Part shown: piece by piece, positions 15,680 to 22,931 of the stretch
How positions within the stretch are numbered: position 1 is the first letter of the stretch
Layout of the letters: each line of letters opens with the position of its first letter
From: a virus
Length of the DNA: 33,453 nt
Strand: one strand, 5' to 3'
IMG/VR virus record: IMGVR_UViG_3300044911_000374
Coordinates: 1 to 33,453 of that record
Translations under genes and position numbers: made by a program
The notes under the pieces: model-generated
Seen by the model: only the letters and a program-made list of their open reading frames with translations
The model's database searches: none
Told to the model about the DNA's origin: nothing

Positions 15680-17509
15680 TTACACTGGTACTCGTCTGAT
15701 GAGGGATGCCTGCAAATTAGGTTCGCCTCGTGCTGTTAAACTTGCTAGTAAGGATTGAACATCTGGTCTGCCACCTGGAGCAATCTGTCCTGGTGCCACA
15801 CCTGTCATACGACCTGTTGGGCTTAGTCCTTCTGGAAGTTGCCCCTCACCTGGAGGGACCGCGCCTGCTTGCCCAAGTATCTCAGGACTTACACCATCAG
15901 GGGTCATCGCACCAGGTGGGGGATTCTGTGGTTTAAACGCATCAGAAACCGCAACCTCGATAGAGGTTCCCTTCTGGCGTGCATTGATAACGGATGAAAG
16001 TTTGTAAAGAATGTCAGATGGGTCTTGACCTTGAGATGCAAGTGCAGGAATAGCCTGAGCATAAGAAGCAATAGCCTGCTTCATAGCATCGCGTAGTTCT
16101 TCTGTGTCAACCTTTTCTTCTTCTTGTGTTGCATTGAAGGAAAATGGCATTTGACGGCGAAGGAAGTCGCGTGAAATCAACTTGTCACCGCGTGCCTGTA
16201 GTCCAAAGACCAAGGCGCGGTTAGGGTCAAGTCCTGCCATTAAGCCATACTGGACATCAACAGTGTAATCACCATCAATATCGCGCATTGGCTTGTACTT
16301 AATGTTGTAAGGAGTACCGTTGCGTGTACCGCGTAGGTTCTTCTCTACATTACCAAAAATCTTTTCATCAACTTTGAGTGCAAGGCTGATAAGTTCTACG
16401 AAAGCACGAGCAAACATTGCATGTGCTGTCTTAATCTGTGTGTCAAAGCCACCCATAAGTGCCTGAACACCACGACCCGTGATGATTGAAGCATCAATGT
16501 TACCTGTACGAGACTCTGGATAGCGTGAGCCTAGGCGTAATTCACCTTCAAGTACCTGTTGCTGTGCAAAAGTTCCGCCAGGAATCTCAATAGATACACG
16601 GCGTACATCTTGTGGGCGCTCAGTTTGGATAACTGCATCTGGACCAAGTGCTAAATCGCTAACATCGCGTGGCACAACGATAGGTGCCTGTACTGCCTTA
16701 GTCGCAGCCTCAAGAGAAAGCAACGCATAGCGTGCTTTTGCTACTTGAATTGCTAGAACATCATCAAACTGTCCGCGTGATTGTGAGTCAAGTGATGGTC
16801 GCTGTACAACACGAACCATAACCTCACCTAATGCGTTCTTTGAACGGTCAATAACAAGGTTGTTGCGTGATGGGATGAACAAAACATCCTGGTCTTTGTC
16901 ATGATAACGAACAATCTCAAGTACAGAGGTTGTTGTGTTCTCATCTTTGTCAAAAATAATGTGGGCATACTCTGGATATGCAGCCATTAACTCTGATACT
17001 GGCTTCTCAATGCGTTGGTAGAAGTACTGAACTCGACCAAAGCGGTCAATCATTGGGTATGAACCGTATGAATCTAAGAAACGGATGCGTGGCATCTGTG
17101 CTTCTAGGTCATACTCTACCTGTGCAGGTACGAATCCGTAGGTTACATAGCGGTCTGCCGCTGTAAACATCTGAGTTTGAATATCGGAGAAGTCAACAAT
17201 GCCGTTGACAATCTCCTCGCGCTTATCAGCCTTCTTGCGTTCCTTCTCAGAAACCATAGTAGGTGAGTTGCAGTTAAACGCAGGCATAGGAGCAATGACT
17301 TCTGATAAGTCACGCGCTGAAATGTCCACCATGTTTGCCACGATTGGGTTCTCGAAAGGACCATCTGGGAATAAGTCAGGGTACACATCGCGCATGCGAC
17401 CTTTACGAACTAGGAGGACATCTTCCATGCGACTATCGCGGTCAGCAAATGCTTGTTTGATAATGAGGAAGTTATTCTTAATTTCATCTACAGTTAGAAT
17501 CGCACCCAC
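15680..17509 (-). CDS. Portal protein
   Basis: 609 residues. It has the layout of a portal: an N-terminal region (YPDLFPDGPFENPIVANMVD, ISARDLSEVIAPMPAFNCNS), a wing/stem core (TAADRYVTYGFVPAQVEYDL; DSYGSYPMIDRFGRVQYFYQ), long helices, and a flexible Gly/Pro tail (GQAGAVPPGEGQLPEGLSP). The portal forms the dodecameric DNA gate and docks the terminase. It starts 8 bases after the terminase stop, the standard order. The GTG at 17509 sits right against GGAGG, so the exact start is unclear. The C-terminal tail after about residue 520 is low complexity. Confidence 0.8.
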   Translation of the reverse strand: MGAILTVDEIKNNFLIIKQAFADRDSRMEDVLLVRKGRMRDVYPDLFPDGPFENPIVANMVDISARDLSEVIAPMPAFNCNSPTMVSEKERKKADKREEIVNGIVDFSDIQTQMFTAADRYVTYGFVPAQVEYDLEAQMPRIRFLDSYGSYPMIDRFGRVQYFYQRIEKPVSELMAAYPEYAHIIFDKDENTTTSVLEIVRYHDKDQDVLFIPSRNNLVIDRSKNALGEVMVRVVQRPSLDSQSRGQFDDVLAIQVAKARYALLSLEAATKAVQAPIVVPRDVSDLALGPDAVIQTERPQDVRRVSIEIPGGTFAQQQVLEGELRLGSRYPESRTGNIDASIITGRGVQALMGGFDTQIKTAHAMFARAFVELISLALKVDEKIFGNVEKNLRGTRNGTPYNIKYKPMRDIDGDYTVDVQYGLMAGLDPNRALVFGLQARGDKLISRDFLRRQMPFSFNATQEEEKVDTEELRDAMKQAIASYAQAIPALASQGQDPSDILYKLSSVINARQKGTSIEVAVSDAFKPQNPPPGAMTPDGVSPEILGQAGAVPPGEGQLPEGLSPTGRMTGVAPGQIAPGGRPDVQSLLASLTARGEPNLQASLIRRVPV

Positions 17510-17517
17510 CTCCAGTT

Positions 17518-19386
17518 CTATGAATAGTTGTAGTCATTTAAATTAACGGTTATTTGTCTTGATTCGTCATACTTTGTATGAAACATATTCATACGATTGT
17601 GTGACTTGAAAAAATTTGTAGCACTTGCTAGACGGTCACGCACACCAAGTTCAGCAAACCAGAAAGCCATGACGGTATCTGTCTTTTGTGACTTAGGTGC
17701 ATCTGGATACCAGGTGACCAGTTGTTCGATGAGTGTCTTAAGACCTTCTGATGCATGCGTAGATGGAAACTCAATCAGAGCCTTGCCATCTTCCCATCCG
17801 TAAAAGAGGGTCGTCAGGGATGCAACTCCGAAGTTGGTGTCCCATTTATTTTGACCCGTATGATGTTCGCGTAAAATTGCACCCCGTGACGACAGGTATT
17901 CCCGTACCTCACGGTCCTGAGTCAACATCGTTTGGAAAGCATTTTTCTCAACACGCCACTCAGAAATTTTATATTTGTCCGTCCAACCCTTAATGAGTTC
18001 ACGAATCTCATCTGGCTTCATTGCAGCCTTGTTAGATACATCCAGAAGATAACGCTTCTGTGTAGATACATCTATAGCAAGACAGACGGCAGCGGTATAA
18101 CCAGAGCCTGCTGGGTCTAGTCCTGCTACAACAATCAATCCATCCATACCGTTGTAACGCACACCGTTCTTACCCCTTGGAATAATTCCAAAGTTACGAG
18201 CGCCATTGATAACACCCTTAACGGCTGTGGTAGGAAATGCTGCATCTTCATGGACTTGCTGTTGCTGATAAACCATTGCCCAAAGATTTGGGGAGATGCG
18301 ACTGCGTTTCTTGTTTAAGGAAGGTCCAGTCCATTTGTCATACAGCCCGTTCTCGTCAGGTTCTCCGTTACCAGATACGGGTGGTATGTTGGTTTTAGCC
18401 CAGAGGGTTACCCATTTCTCAGGGTCCTCGTCAAATTCTAAAACTGCAGGTTGTGCAAAGTATGTCCATGGGGAAGTCTCATCTGGGTAGCGTGCTTCAT
18501 CACGCAGTTCAGAGTACAAGTCCTTGGGACGAAGGCGGGTACCAATAACCAGTAGGCGACCACCATCGTTGTCAATACGGGACATAACTTCCGACTGAAT
18601 CCAGTCAATCTGTCGCTCGTATTCATGGGCGTTGGTATGGTCAACACAGTCGTCCATGATGATTAAGTCAGCACGAGCGCCGTAGATATGACCACGGATA
18701 CCGATAGCCTGGACCGTAGGGTCCTTTTCGCCAGAGTCGCGAGACTCAGAGGATAGATAAATTAAATCCTGTTTCCATGAATCAGACCCTTTTTGAAAAC
18801 CGCCTGGAGGTCCAAAGGTTAATTGGAGGTCCTGGTACTTAGGATGTGTCAGTCTGTTTTTGATGGATAACAGGAATTTTTGTGCCATAGCCTGTGTCTT
18901 AGACACAACCATGATTCTGATATTAGGGTTCTGGCAAATCCGATAGACAGCATAGTTGACCGTAATGGTCGTGGACTTTGCGTGTTCTGGTGGGGTATTG
19001 ATAATAATTAAATCAGGGGACCCAGGTTCATGGGTAATGGAAGGATGGACATCCGAAGGTTCTCTACCCTCCAATAAATCAATCCAATGCTCCTGATGCT
19101 TGAACACCTGAGTGCCTAAAAATTTTTCTGAGAATTCAGGGAAGGGTGGTACTTCCCCTCTAGCCCCGTTGATTTCGCCACGGGCGGTCATACTACGGAC
19201 TTTATCTACCTGGGTTGAGAACTCCTGGTCAACCTTACGGTAGTATTCATAGGTCTTAACACTTCGTCCTACGGCATCCATCGCCCGTTGGACAGAGTAC
19301 CCCTCCATTAGAAATTCGATAATTTGCCTTTTGATGGCATCGCTCTTATGGCTTGCTGCTGTAACTCTTTTTCTGTCCATAGGCAT
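17518..19386 (-). CDS. terL: Terminase large subunit with N-terminal HTH-like segment
   Basis: About 622 residues from ATG 19386. A TTG at 19398 and an ATG at 19380 are alternatives, and no ribosome site decides. The first 60 residues (IKRQIIEFLMEGYSVQRAMD, AVGRSVKTYEYYRK) look like a helix-turn-helix of small-terminase type fused to the ATPase. The ATPase has a Walker A-type loop PPEHAKST (about 132-139) and Walker B LIIMDD (about 241-246). The nuclease begins at GLDPAGSG (Asp about 424) and has a late acidic residue in KTDTVMAFWFAE. It packages DNA through the portal. No separate small terminase is seen beside it, which agrees with the fused HTH. Confidence 0.88.
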   Translation of the reverse strand: MPMDRKRVTAASHKSDAIKRQIIEFLMEGYSVQRAMDAVGRSVKTYEYYRKVDQEFSTQVDKVRSMTARGEINGARGEVPPFPEFSEKFLGTQVFKHQEHWIDLLEGREPSDVHPSITHEPGSPDLIIINTPPEHAKSTTITVNYAVYRICQNPNIRIMVVSKTQAMAQKFLLSIKNRLTHPKYQDLQLTFGPPGGFQKGSDSWKQDLIYLSSESRDSGEKDPTVQAIGIRGHIYGARADLIIMDDCVDHTNAHEYERQIDWIQSEVMSRIDNDGGRLLVIGTRLRPKDLYSELRDEARYPDETSPWTYFAQPAVLEFDEDPEKWVTLWAKTNIPPVSGNGEPDENGLYDKWTGPSLNKKRSRISPNLWAMVYQQQQVHEDAAFPTTAVKGVINGARNFGIIPRGKNGVRYNGMDGLIVVAGLDPAGSGYTAAVCLAIDVSTQKRYLLDVSNKAAMKPDEIRELIKGWTDKYKISEWRVEKNAFQTMLTQDREVREYLSSRGAILREHHTGQNKWDTNFGVASLTTLFYGWEDGKALIEFPSTHASEGLKTLIEQLVTWYPDAPKSQKTDTVMAFWFAELGVRDRLASATNFFKSHNRMNMFHTKYDESRQITVNLNDYNYS

Positions 19387-19475
19387 ACCGAAACGCAAAT
19401 ATGGAAGTTTCGGGCTTATCTCCTAACCGAAGGCGTAGTCTAAACGAAGCCGAAGGTTAGGGCTTCTTTTAGGGT

Positions 19476-19530
19476 GCGACCCCAAGGGTCGCTGCTAGTG
19501 TGTAGAGAGGCTCCGATAATTTCGCCTCTC
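19476..19530 (-). promoter_or_regulatory. Two perfect hairpins in the terminase leader
   Basis: GCGACCC-CAA-GGGTCGC (19476-19492) is a 7-bp stem with a 3-base loop. GAGAGGC-N12-GCCTCTC (19505-19530) is a second perfect 7-bp stem. Both would lie in the 5' leader of a leftward transcript starting near 19540. Neither has a T-tract, so leader structure or protein binding is likelier than termination. Confidence 0.5.
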
Positions 19531-19805
19531 ACTATACTATAGGTGTCCAAAAGGTCCTTAGCGGACACTTTTGTCCAAAGTATTTTTAATATATTTTTGC
19601 CTGCGGCAAAAGTGCTGGTCAGAGGCTTATGTGACCCCAGAACTATCAAAGTTATGTGGGTAGATACACATACACATACACAGCACGGATTTAACAATCC
19701 TGGGGTGAAGCATGCACGCTCACTCACTTACTTGCAAGGCTAGGCAGACAGGGCTTAGCGGTGATGCATTGCAATGCGAACAGGGCTAGGACAGGCGAGG
19801 GCTTT

Positions 19806-19885
19806 CACTCTGCTAATCGCTCCCCCTTATCCCCCGCGCTCCCCCCGCATGCTTGCCCGCTTGCTTGCTCACGCTCACGCTTGCC
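19806..19885. repeat. C/G-run tract with CTTGC repeats
   Basis: The plus strand has CCCCC, CCCCC and CCCCCC runs spaced by 4-5 bases, followed by GCTTGC/CTTGC/GCTCACGCTCACGCTTGC repeats. The minus strand therefore carries four G-runs within about 35 bases (including a GGG), enough for a possible G-quadruplex. This could be an origin, a packaging signal or a transcription block; the sequence alone does not decide. Confidence 0.45.
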
Positions 19886-19886
19886 G

Positions 19887-19965
19887 TCTCACTATGTGAG
19901 ATGACCAGTCATTCCCCTCACGCTCAGAAAGTGTGACCAGTCACACACCCCTCAAATGTTGAGGG
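19887..19965. promoter_or_regulatory. Cluster of operator-like inverted repeats
   Basis: Three adjacent dyads: TCTCAC-TAT-GTGAGA (19887-19901), immediately followed by ATGAC-CA-GTCAT (19901-19912); GTGTGAC-CA-GTCACAC (19931-19946); and CCCTCAA-ATG-TTGAGGG (19949-19965). The second and third share the core TGACCAGTCA. They lie 70-150 bases upstream of the first rightward gene. They are likely binding sites for a regulator controlling the switch between the two operons. The GTGTGACCA half-site recurs in the palindrome at 22396. Confidence 0.6.
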
Positions 19966-20036
19966 CATGGCGGGCGATGGTGTAGAAATCTCCTATGAGT
20001 TCAAATCGGGCTCAAGACATGACAGGAGATAAGACC

Positions 20037-20675
20037 ATGACAGCAACAACAGCAATTAAGACAGGCAAGGCAAGCAAGGCGGAGGCACTCTCAACAATTA
20101 CCCGCGCACTAGAACAGGCTCACGAAATCATCAAGGAGGAGACAGGGGCACCCCGCGCCACTCTGCTAGTGACCCGCGACCTCAAGGGCAGAAAGGGACA
20201 TTTCACCCCGTTCACACCATGGACAACGGGAGAAGAATCTTTCTCAGAAATCGCGTTCAATCTTGAGCATTTCACGACACCAGAAGAACTATTGAGCACC
20301 TTGTTGCATGAGGTGGCGCACTCAATGAATCACATGAACGGCATCGAAGATTGCTCAAGCAACCAGTATCACAATGCCAAATTTAAGACACAAGCCGAGG
20401 CGTTAGGTCTTAAGACCATCGAAATCAAGGGCAAGGGACACGCTGCAACCGAGTTAACCGAGTTAGGCGCTAAGCGCTGGAAGAAAGCCCTAACCATTCT
20501 AACGAACGCGTTCGACCTAACCGCCCTAGGCGGAGAACAGGCGAAGAAGAAAGGCAGAAACACCAACCTAATCAAGGCAATGTGCGAATGTGAGAATGTA
20601 ATCCGACTTTCTCGCGGTGTCCTTGAGTCAGGCGTGACATGCAACCAATGCGAGGAGGTGTTCAAGGAGGCGTAA
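20037..20675 (+). CDS. SprT-like zinc metalloprotease
   Basis: 212 residues from ATG 20037, chosen because ACAGGAG lies 8 bases upstream; the ATG at 19995 has no such site. The active site is HEVAH (about 91-95) in LLSTLLHEVAHSMNHMNG. The third zinc ligand is probably His112 in QYHNAKFKTQAEALGL, the SprT/WSS1 pattern. The C-terminus carries a Cys ribbon (CECENVIRLSRGVLESGVTC, then NQCEEVF). Cellular relatives cut DNA-protein crosslinks or chromatin proteins. A phage copy could clear host DNA-bound proteins; that role is inference. It leads the rightward block. The TTAAGAC motif occurs three times inside it. Confidence 0.8.
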   Translation: MTATTAIKTGKASKAEALSTITRALEQAHEIIKEETGAPRATLLVTRDLKGRKGHFTPFTPWTTGEESFSEIAFNLEHFTTPEELLSTLLHEVAHSMNHMNGIEDCSSNQYHNAKFKTQAEALGLKTIEIKGKGHAATELTELGAKRWKKALTILTNAFDLTALGGEQAKKKGRNTNLIKAMCECENVIRLSRGVLESGVTCNQCEEVFKEA

Positions 20676-20682
20676 GCCTCCC

Positions 20683-20728
20683 GCCCCCTGCCCGATAAGT
20701 CGGCGCGAGTTCATGACTCACAGGGGGC
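20683..20728 (+). ncRNA. Three-way-junction folded element
   Basis: An outer stem GCCCCCTG/CAGGGGGC (20683-20690 with 20721-20728, 8 perfect pairs) encloses two hairpins: CCGA-TAAG-TCGG (20692-20703) and GAGT-TCATG-ACTC (20707-20719). Linkers are 1, 3 and 1 bases. It begins 7 bases after the SprT-like stop and ends 5 bases before a TGTGA-N6-TCACA palindrome. No T-tract follows, so it is not a standard terminator. A regulatory or processed RNA is possible. The class is unrecognised. Confidence 0.5.
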
Positions 20729-20732
20729 ACGA

Positions 20733-20750
20733 GTGTGAGCAACATCACAC
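20733..20750 (+). promoter_or_regulatory. CRP-like palindrome, site A
   Basis: GTGTGA-GCAACA-TCACAC is an 18-base site with perfect 6-bp arms, matching the CRP/GlxR-family pattern TGTGA-N6-TCACA. A GTGACA element (20760-20765) lies 9 bases downstream and could be a -35 box for the gene at 20851. The regulator could be a host CRP-family protein or a phage factor. Confidence 0.65.
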
Positions 20751-20850
20751 CGCGAAAGCGTGACACGCGATGCGGTAGATGATTCACTTACACCAAGCAA
20801 GACCACAGCGGGAAAAGTTCCCCTTGTGTATTAAGACAGGAGAAAAAAGA

Positions 20851-21246
20851 ATGGCAACAAGAAGCACGATAGGTATTAAGTCAGAAGATGGCACAGTCAC
20901 AGCGATTTACTGCCATTGGGACGGATACCCTGCGGGGGTAGGTCTAGGCTTGATTGACAACTACAACAGCAAGGCACAGGCAGAGGCACTAATCGCCCTA
21001 GGTGGATTCTCCTCACTCATGGAGACACTAGAGCAAACCAAAGGCGGTGTGTACATGGATGCACACTATAAACCACAAGAACCAGCCCGCACCTTTACAG
21101 GTGTTCAAGATTGGCTGGACAATTTCAACCAAGGCGAGGAATACGCCTACCTTTACGAGGAGGGCAAAGGCTGGGTCTATTTCTCAGATGAAGCGTTTGA
21201 CGAATACATGGCGATTAACTTAAAGCGTGAAGAAAGTGTGGCTTAA
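20851..21246 (+). CDS. Conserved phage protein, unknown function
   Basis: 131 residues from ATG 20851. AGGAG within TTAAGACAGGAG sits 8 bases upstream, which rules out the earlier ATG at 20779. It begins MATRSTIGIKSEDGTVTAIY, then CHWDGYPAGVGLGLIDNYN, a pattern I recall from many phage and plasmid proteins without known activity. It then has a helix (KAQAEALIALGGFSSLMETL) and an acidic aromatic end (FNQGEEYAYLYEEGKGWVYF). It has a single Cys, so metal binding is unlikely. Its end carries a 26-base sequence repeated at another gene junction (23207-23232). Confidence 0.7.
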   Translation: MATRSTIGIKSEDGTVTAIYCHWDGYPAGVGLGLIDNYNSKAQAEALIALGGFSSLMETLEQTKGGVYMDAHYKPQEPARTFTGVQDWLDNFNQGEEYAYLYEEGKGWVYFSDEAFDEYMAINLKREESVA

Positions 21247-21255
21247 GACATGAAA
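21230..21255 (+). repeat. 26-bp gene-junction repeat, copy 1 (copy 2 at 23207-23232)
   Basis: AAGAAAGTGTGGCTTAAGAC followed by ATGAAA is identical at 21230-21255 and 23207-23232. In both places it encodes the final Glu-Ser-Val-Ala, the TAA stop, the TTAAGACA motif and the next gene's ATG AAA. The flanking genes are unrelated, so a junction cassette was copied, not a gene. Confidence 0.85.
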
Positions 21256-21399
21256 ATTACTTACGAAATCTATAGCAAGCGCGGGAATTTCTCAGGCTTG
21301 AACACCACCAACAGCATGCAAAAGATGGCAGAAATCAAAGCCTTTCTTGAGGGTAATGGTCAAGCCTGTACCATCGTAAAAATTACAGAGGAGGCATGA
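21250..21399 (+). CDS. Small protein, unknown
   Basis: 49 residues: MKITYEIYSKRGNFSGLNTT, NSMQKMAEIKAFLEGNGQAC, TIVKITEEA. It is a predicted beta-alpha-beta mini-protein. The ATG is in the stop-start junction TTAAGACATG, three bases after the upstream stop, and there is no separate ribosome site, so translation is probably by coupling. Not recognised. Confidence 0.6.
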   Translation: MKITYEIYSKRGNFSGLNTTNSMQKMAEIKAFLEGNGQACTIVKITEEA

Positions 21400-21419
21400 C
21401 TTAAGACAGAATAAAAACA

Positions 21420-21435
21420 TGTGATGAGAATCACA
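21420..21435 (+). promoter_or_regulatory. CRP-like palindrome, site B
   Basis: TGTGA-TGAGAA-TCACA has perfect 5-bp arms with a 6-base spacer. It lies in the 143-base gap before the gene at 21543 and directly touches a folded element at 21436-21481. It shares arms but not spacer with sites A and C. Confidence 0.6.
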
Positions 21436-21481
21436 GCCCCAAATCTTGAAGAAAGCGCGGTTGTCATGCAACCATTGGGGC
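21436..21481 (+). ncRNA. Folded element with TCATG loop
   Basis: An outer stem GCCCCAA/TTGGGGC (21436-21442 with 21475-21481) encloses GGTTG-TCATG-CAACC (21459-21473), joined by a single A on the 3' side. The 5' side has a 16-base arm that could form a weak CTT/AAG hairpin. The TCATG loop and the single-A linker match the element at 20683-20728, so the two may be related. It lies 61 bases upstream of the 172-aa gene. Confidence 0.5.
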
Positions 21482-21542
21482 ACAAGGTAAGGCGGGGAAA
21501 GGCTCCCCTTACTGGCACCACTAAGAACAGGAGAAAGAACAA

Positions 21543-22061
21543 ATGAAGCGAGCCGAACTAATCATCGGAAAGAGTTACTACATGCACGAGTCTGCCAACT
21601 GGCGAGACAAAGTTTATGCAGATAATTCCTATGCAAAGACCGCCGACATACACAAACGGCGCAAGGTTGTAATCATAGAAACACAACTTAAGACAGAACA
21701 CGAAAAGAAATACCGCAATCGTGATGTCTTAATACAGAACAGCAACGGCGACCAAAAATGGGTAGCCCTCAATCACATCCGCATTGAGTGGATTGAAGCG
21801 GTCAGGCTGATAACAAAAGACTGGCGCAACGCACGAGGCTATGACGACCGAGCCAGAAAATACGCCCGCCACCTAGAACGCAAGTTTCTCCGCGAGCAAT
21901 ACACCCCTGCACTCAAGAACATGCTTGAAGAAATTCAACGAGTCACAGGCGAGAGAGTATCTTCATGGGACAAGATGGAAAGTCTAGACATCAAGACAAT
22001 CCAGATTCTAACTCAAGCAATCTCAGGTATTAAGACAGAACTAACAGCGGTGGCATCATGA
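21543..22061 (+). CDS. Unknown 172-aa protein, charged and helical
   Basis: Starts with ATG 21543 behind ACAGGAGA (9 bases). The N-terminal 75 residues look beta-rich (ELIIGKSYYMHESANWRDKV, KRRKVVIIETQLKTE, RDVLIQNSNGDQKWVALNHI). The rest is helical and basic (RARKYARHLERKFLREQYTP). This could be a small nucleic-acid-binding domain plus helical tail, but no known motif is evident. TTAAGACAG copies inside encode LKTE and IKTE. It overlaps the next gene by ATGA. Confidence 0.6.
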   Translation: MKRAELIIGKSYYMHESANWRDKVYADNSYAKTADIHKRRKVVIIETQLKTEHEKKYRNRDVLIQNSNGDQKWVALNHIRIEWIEAVRLITKDWRNARGYDDRARKYARHLERKFLREQYTPALKNMLEEIQRVTGERVSSWDKMESLDIKTIQILTQAISGIKTELTAVAS

Positions 22062-22231
22062 CCGAACAGTATCTCGCACAAGACTGTGTTGATTGCGGTC
22101 GTGAGTTTAATTACTTAAGACATAAGTTCGACACATGTATCTATTGCCAAGAGGAACCAAAGCGAGTGTTTTGCGGAGACTGCCTAGTGCCACTAACAGA
22201 TTGCAACCATGCGAAGGAGTACAGCAAATGA
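22058..22231 (+). CDS. Small zinc-finger-like protein
   Basis: 57 residues: MTEQYLAQDCVDCGREFNYL, RHKFDTCIYCQEEPKRVFCG, DCLVPLTDCNHAKEYSK. CxxC pairs at 10/13, 27/30 and 39/42 plus Cys49 and His51 suggest one or two zinc sites. ATGA overlaps on both sides. Short multi-CxxC proteins of this kind are common in actinophages and are thought to be protein- or nucleic-acid-binding. No specific family recognised. Confidence 0.65.
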   Translation: MTEQYLAQDCVDCGREFNYLRHKFDTCIYCQEEPKRVFCGDCLVPLTDCNHAKEYSK

Positions 22232-22389
22232 AACTAACACGCCGAGGTAAGCAAGTCAGAGCAATGTTTATTTATGTCTTAATACTCAGCGCGTTCTATG
22301 CATGGACAGTTTCACTAGGTGTCTGGGAAATTCCTGAGTCATGCCTAGTCGAGCAAGTCGGGTGTCCTGCTGGTCATCCTCTGCCTTAA
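22228..22389 (+). CDS. Small single-pass membrane protein
   Basis: 53 residues from ATG 22228, with AAGGAG 10 bases upstream. The basic N-terminus MKLTRRGKQVR is followed by a hydrophobic segment (AMFIYVLILSAFYAWTVSLG) and a short tail with two Cys (ESCLVEQVGCPAGHPLP). It is likely inserted with the N-terminus inside. The stop TAA is part of a TTAAGACA copy. Possible roles are superinfection exclusion or membrane modification, but nothing in the sequence decides. Confidence 0.6.
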   Translation: MKLTRRGKQVRAMFIYVLILSAFYAWTVSLGVWEIPESCLVEQVGCPAGHPLP

Positions 22390-22395
22390 GACACA

Positions 22396-22413
22396 GTGTG
22401 ACCAACATCACAT
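22396..22413 (+). promoter_or_regulatory. CRP-like palindrome, site C
   Basis: GTGTGA-CCAACA-TCACAT, core TGTGA-N6-TCACA perfect. It differs from site A at only two of 18 positions. The site lies 9 bases upstream of a TTGACA -35 box, so its centre is near -55 relative to a start around 22459, compatible with class I CRP-type activation. Confidence 0.7.
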
Positions 22414-22422
22414 CGAAAACTA

Positions 22423-22452
22423 TTGACACCGCATAGGTGACGAGAGTTAAAT
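22423..22452 (+). promoter_or_regulatory. Probable sigma-70-type promoter
   Basis: TTGACA (22423-22428), 18-base spacer, TTAAAT (22447-22452). A perfect -35 and a 4/6 -10 place the start about 20 bases before the gene at 22481. The CRP-like site C abuts it upstream. An inner CACC-gcata-GGTG dyad lies in the spacer. Confidence 0.6.
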
Positions 22453-22480
22453 ACAACTACCAACCAGACAGGAGAACAAC

Positions 22481-22630
22481 ATGGAACTAACAGCACAAGA
22501 GATTGAGTGGGTACTTTACTCAATCAACAAAACAATCAACGACAACGGCGGGATGTGGGACAACACACTCACCGACAGCATCAAACTAAAACTCAATAAC
22601 GAATTACTACTTAAGACAGGAGATAACTAA
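22481..22630 (+). CDS. Small protein, unknown
   Basis: 49 residues: MELTAQEIEWVLYSINKTIN, DNGGMWDNTLTDSIKLKLNN, ELLLKTGDN. A short two-helix protein. AGACAGGAG lies 8 bases before the ATG. It is the first gene after the promoter at 22423. Its last codons (LLLKTGDN) are formed by TTAAGACAGGAG, which also serves as the ribosome site of the next gene. Not recognised. Confidence 0.6.
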   Translation: MELTAQEIEWVLYSINKTINDNGGMWDNTLTDSIKLKLNNELLLKTGDN

Positions 22631-22631
22631 C

Positions 22632-22931
22632 ATGGCACTACCAGAACACACACTAGAAGCATTAACCAACGGCGCTAACAACATGTCTTTCAATGAGAAC
22701 GGAGAGATGACCAGCGCAAGCGGGTCAGGCGTGGACTTGTATGTCCTTTTGTCTCTTGTCTCATGGATTAAGTTAGAACTTAAGACAGGTATGAAGATGA
22801 CCCGTCATGGAAGCACGCTTAAGAAGGCTAACGAAATGCTGGGTACAAACTACAAGCGCAAGCAACAGGCACTTGACCACCTTGAGGCACTGCTCTCAGT
22901 ACTTAAGACAGAGGAGAAATCTAATGGCTAA
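22632..22931 (+). CDS. Small helical protein, unknown
   Basis: 99 residues. The N-terminus is polar (MALPEHTLEALTNGANNMSF). The middle is a hydrophobic helix (DLYVLLSLVSWIKLELKTG), then a Lys-rich part (HGSTLKKANEMLGTNYKRKQ) and a terminal helix. It could be a small DNA-binding or adaptor protein; no motif proves it. TTAAGACAG copies code ELKTG and VLKTE. The ribosome site is in the motif copy at 22611. It overlaps the next gene by 8 bases. Confidence 0.6.
   Translation: MALPEHTLEALTNGANNMSFNENGEMTSASGSGVDLYVLLSLVSWIKLELKTGMKMTRHGSTLKKANEMLGTNYKRKQQALDHLEALLSVLKTEEKSNG

Larger units (their letters stand above)
19387..20036. other. Divergent intergenic control region (about 650 bases)
   Basis: This is the only long stretch without a gene. 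It separates the leftward terminase operon from the rightward small-gene block. Contents: a set of perfect hairpins in the terminase leader (19476-19530); GTGTCC/GGACAC repeats at about 19544-19566; TTTTGCC-TGC-GGCAAAA at about 19597-19613; a CA-rich stretch (acacatacacatacac near 19665); C-runs with repeated CTTGC at 19806-19885; and three inverted repeats at 19887-19965. Open frames here lack ribosome sites and coding character. It probably holds both divergent promoters. No clear -35/-10 pair could be fixed apart from a TATACTATAGG stretch at 19533-19543. Confidence 0.6.

Noticed and set aside
19528-19546. T7-like promoter string CTCACTATACTATAGG
   Set aside because: It resembles part of the T7 consensus, but no phage-type RNA polymerase gene is in the window and the same full string is not repeated before other operons, so I do not call it a promoter of that type.
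19440-19743. Open frames on both strands in the intergenic region
   Set aside because: No ribosome sites, Cys/His/Thr oddities from CA repeats and hairpins, and no coding periodicity visible; treated as control DNA.
22423-22452. Matching promoter downstream of CRP-like site A (GTGACA at 20760)
   Set aside because: The -35-like box is there but no convincing -10 follows at 16-19 bases, so only the site-C promoter is listed.
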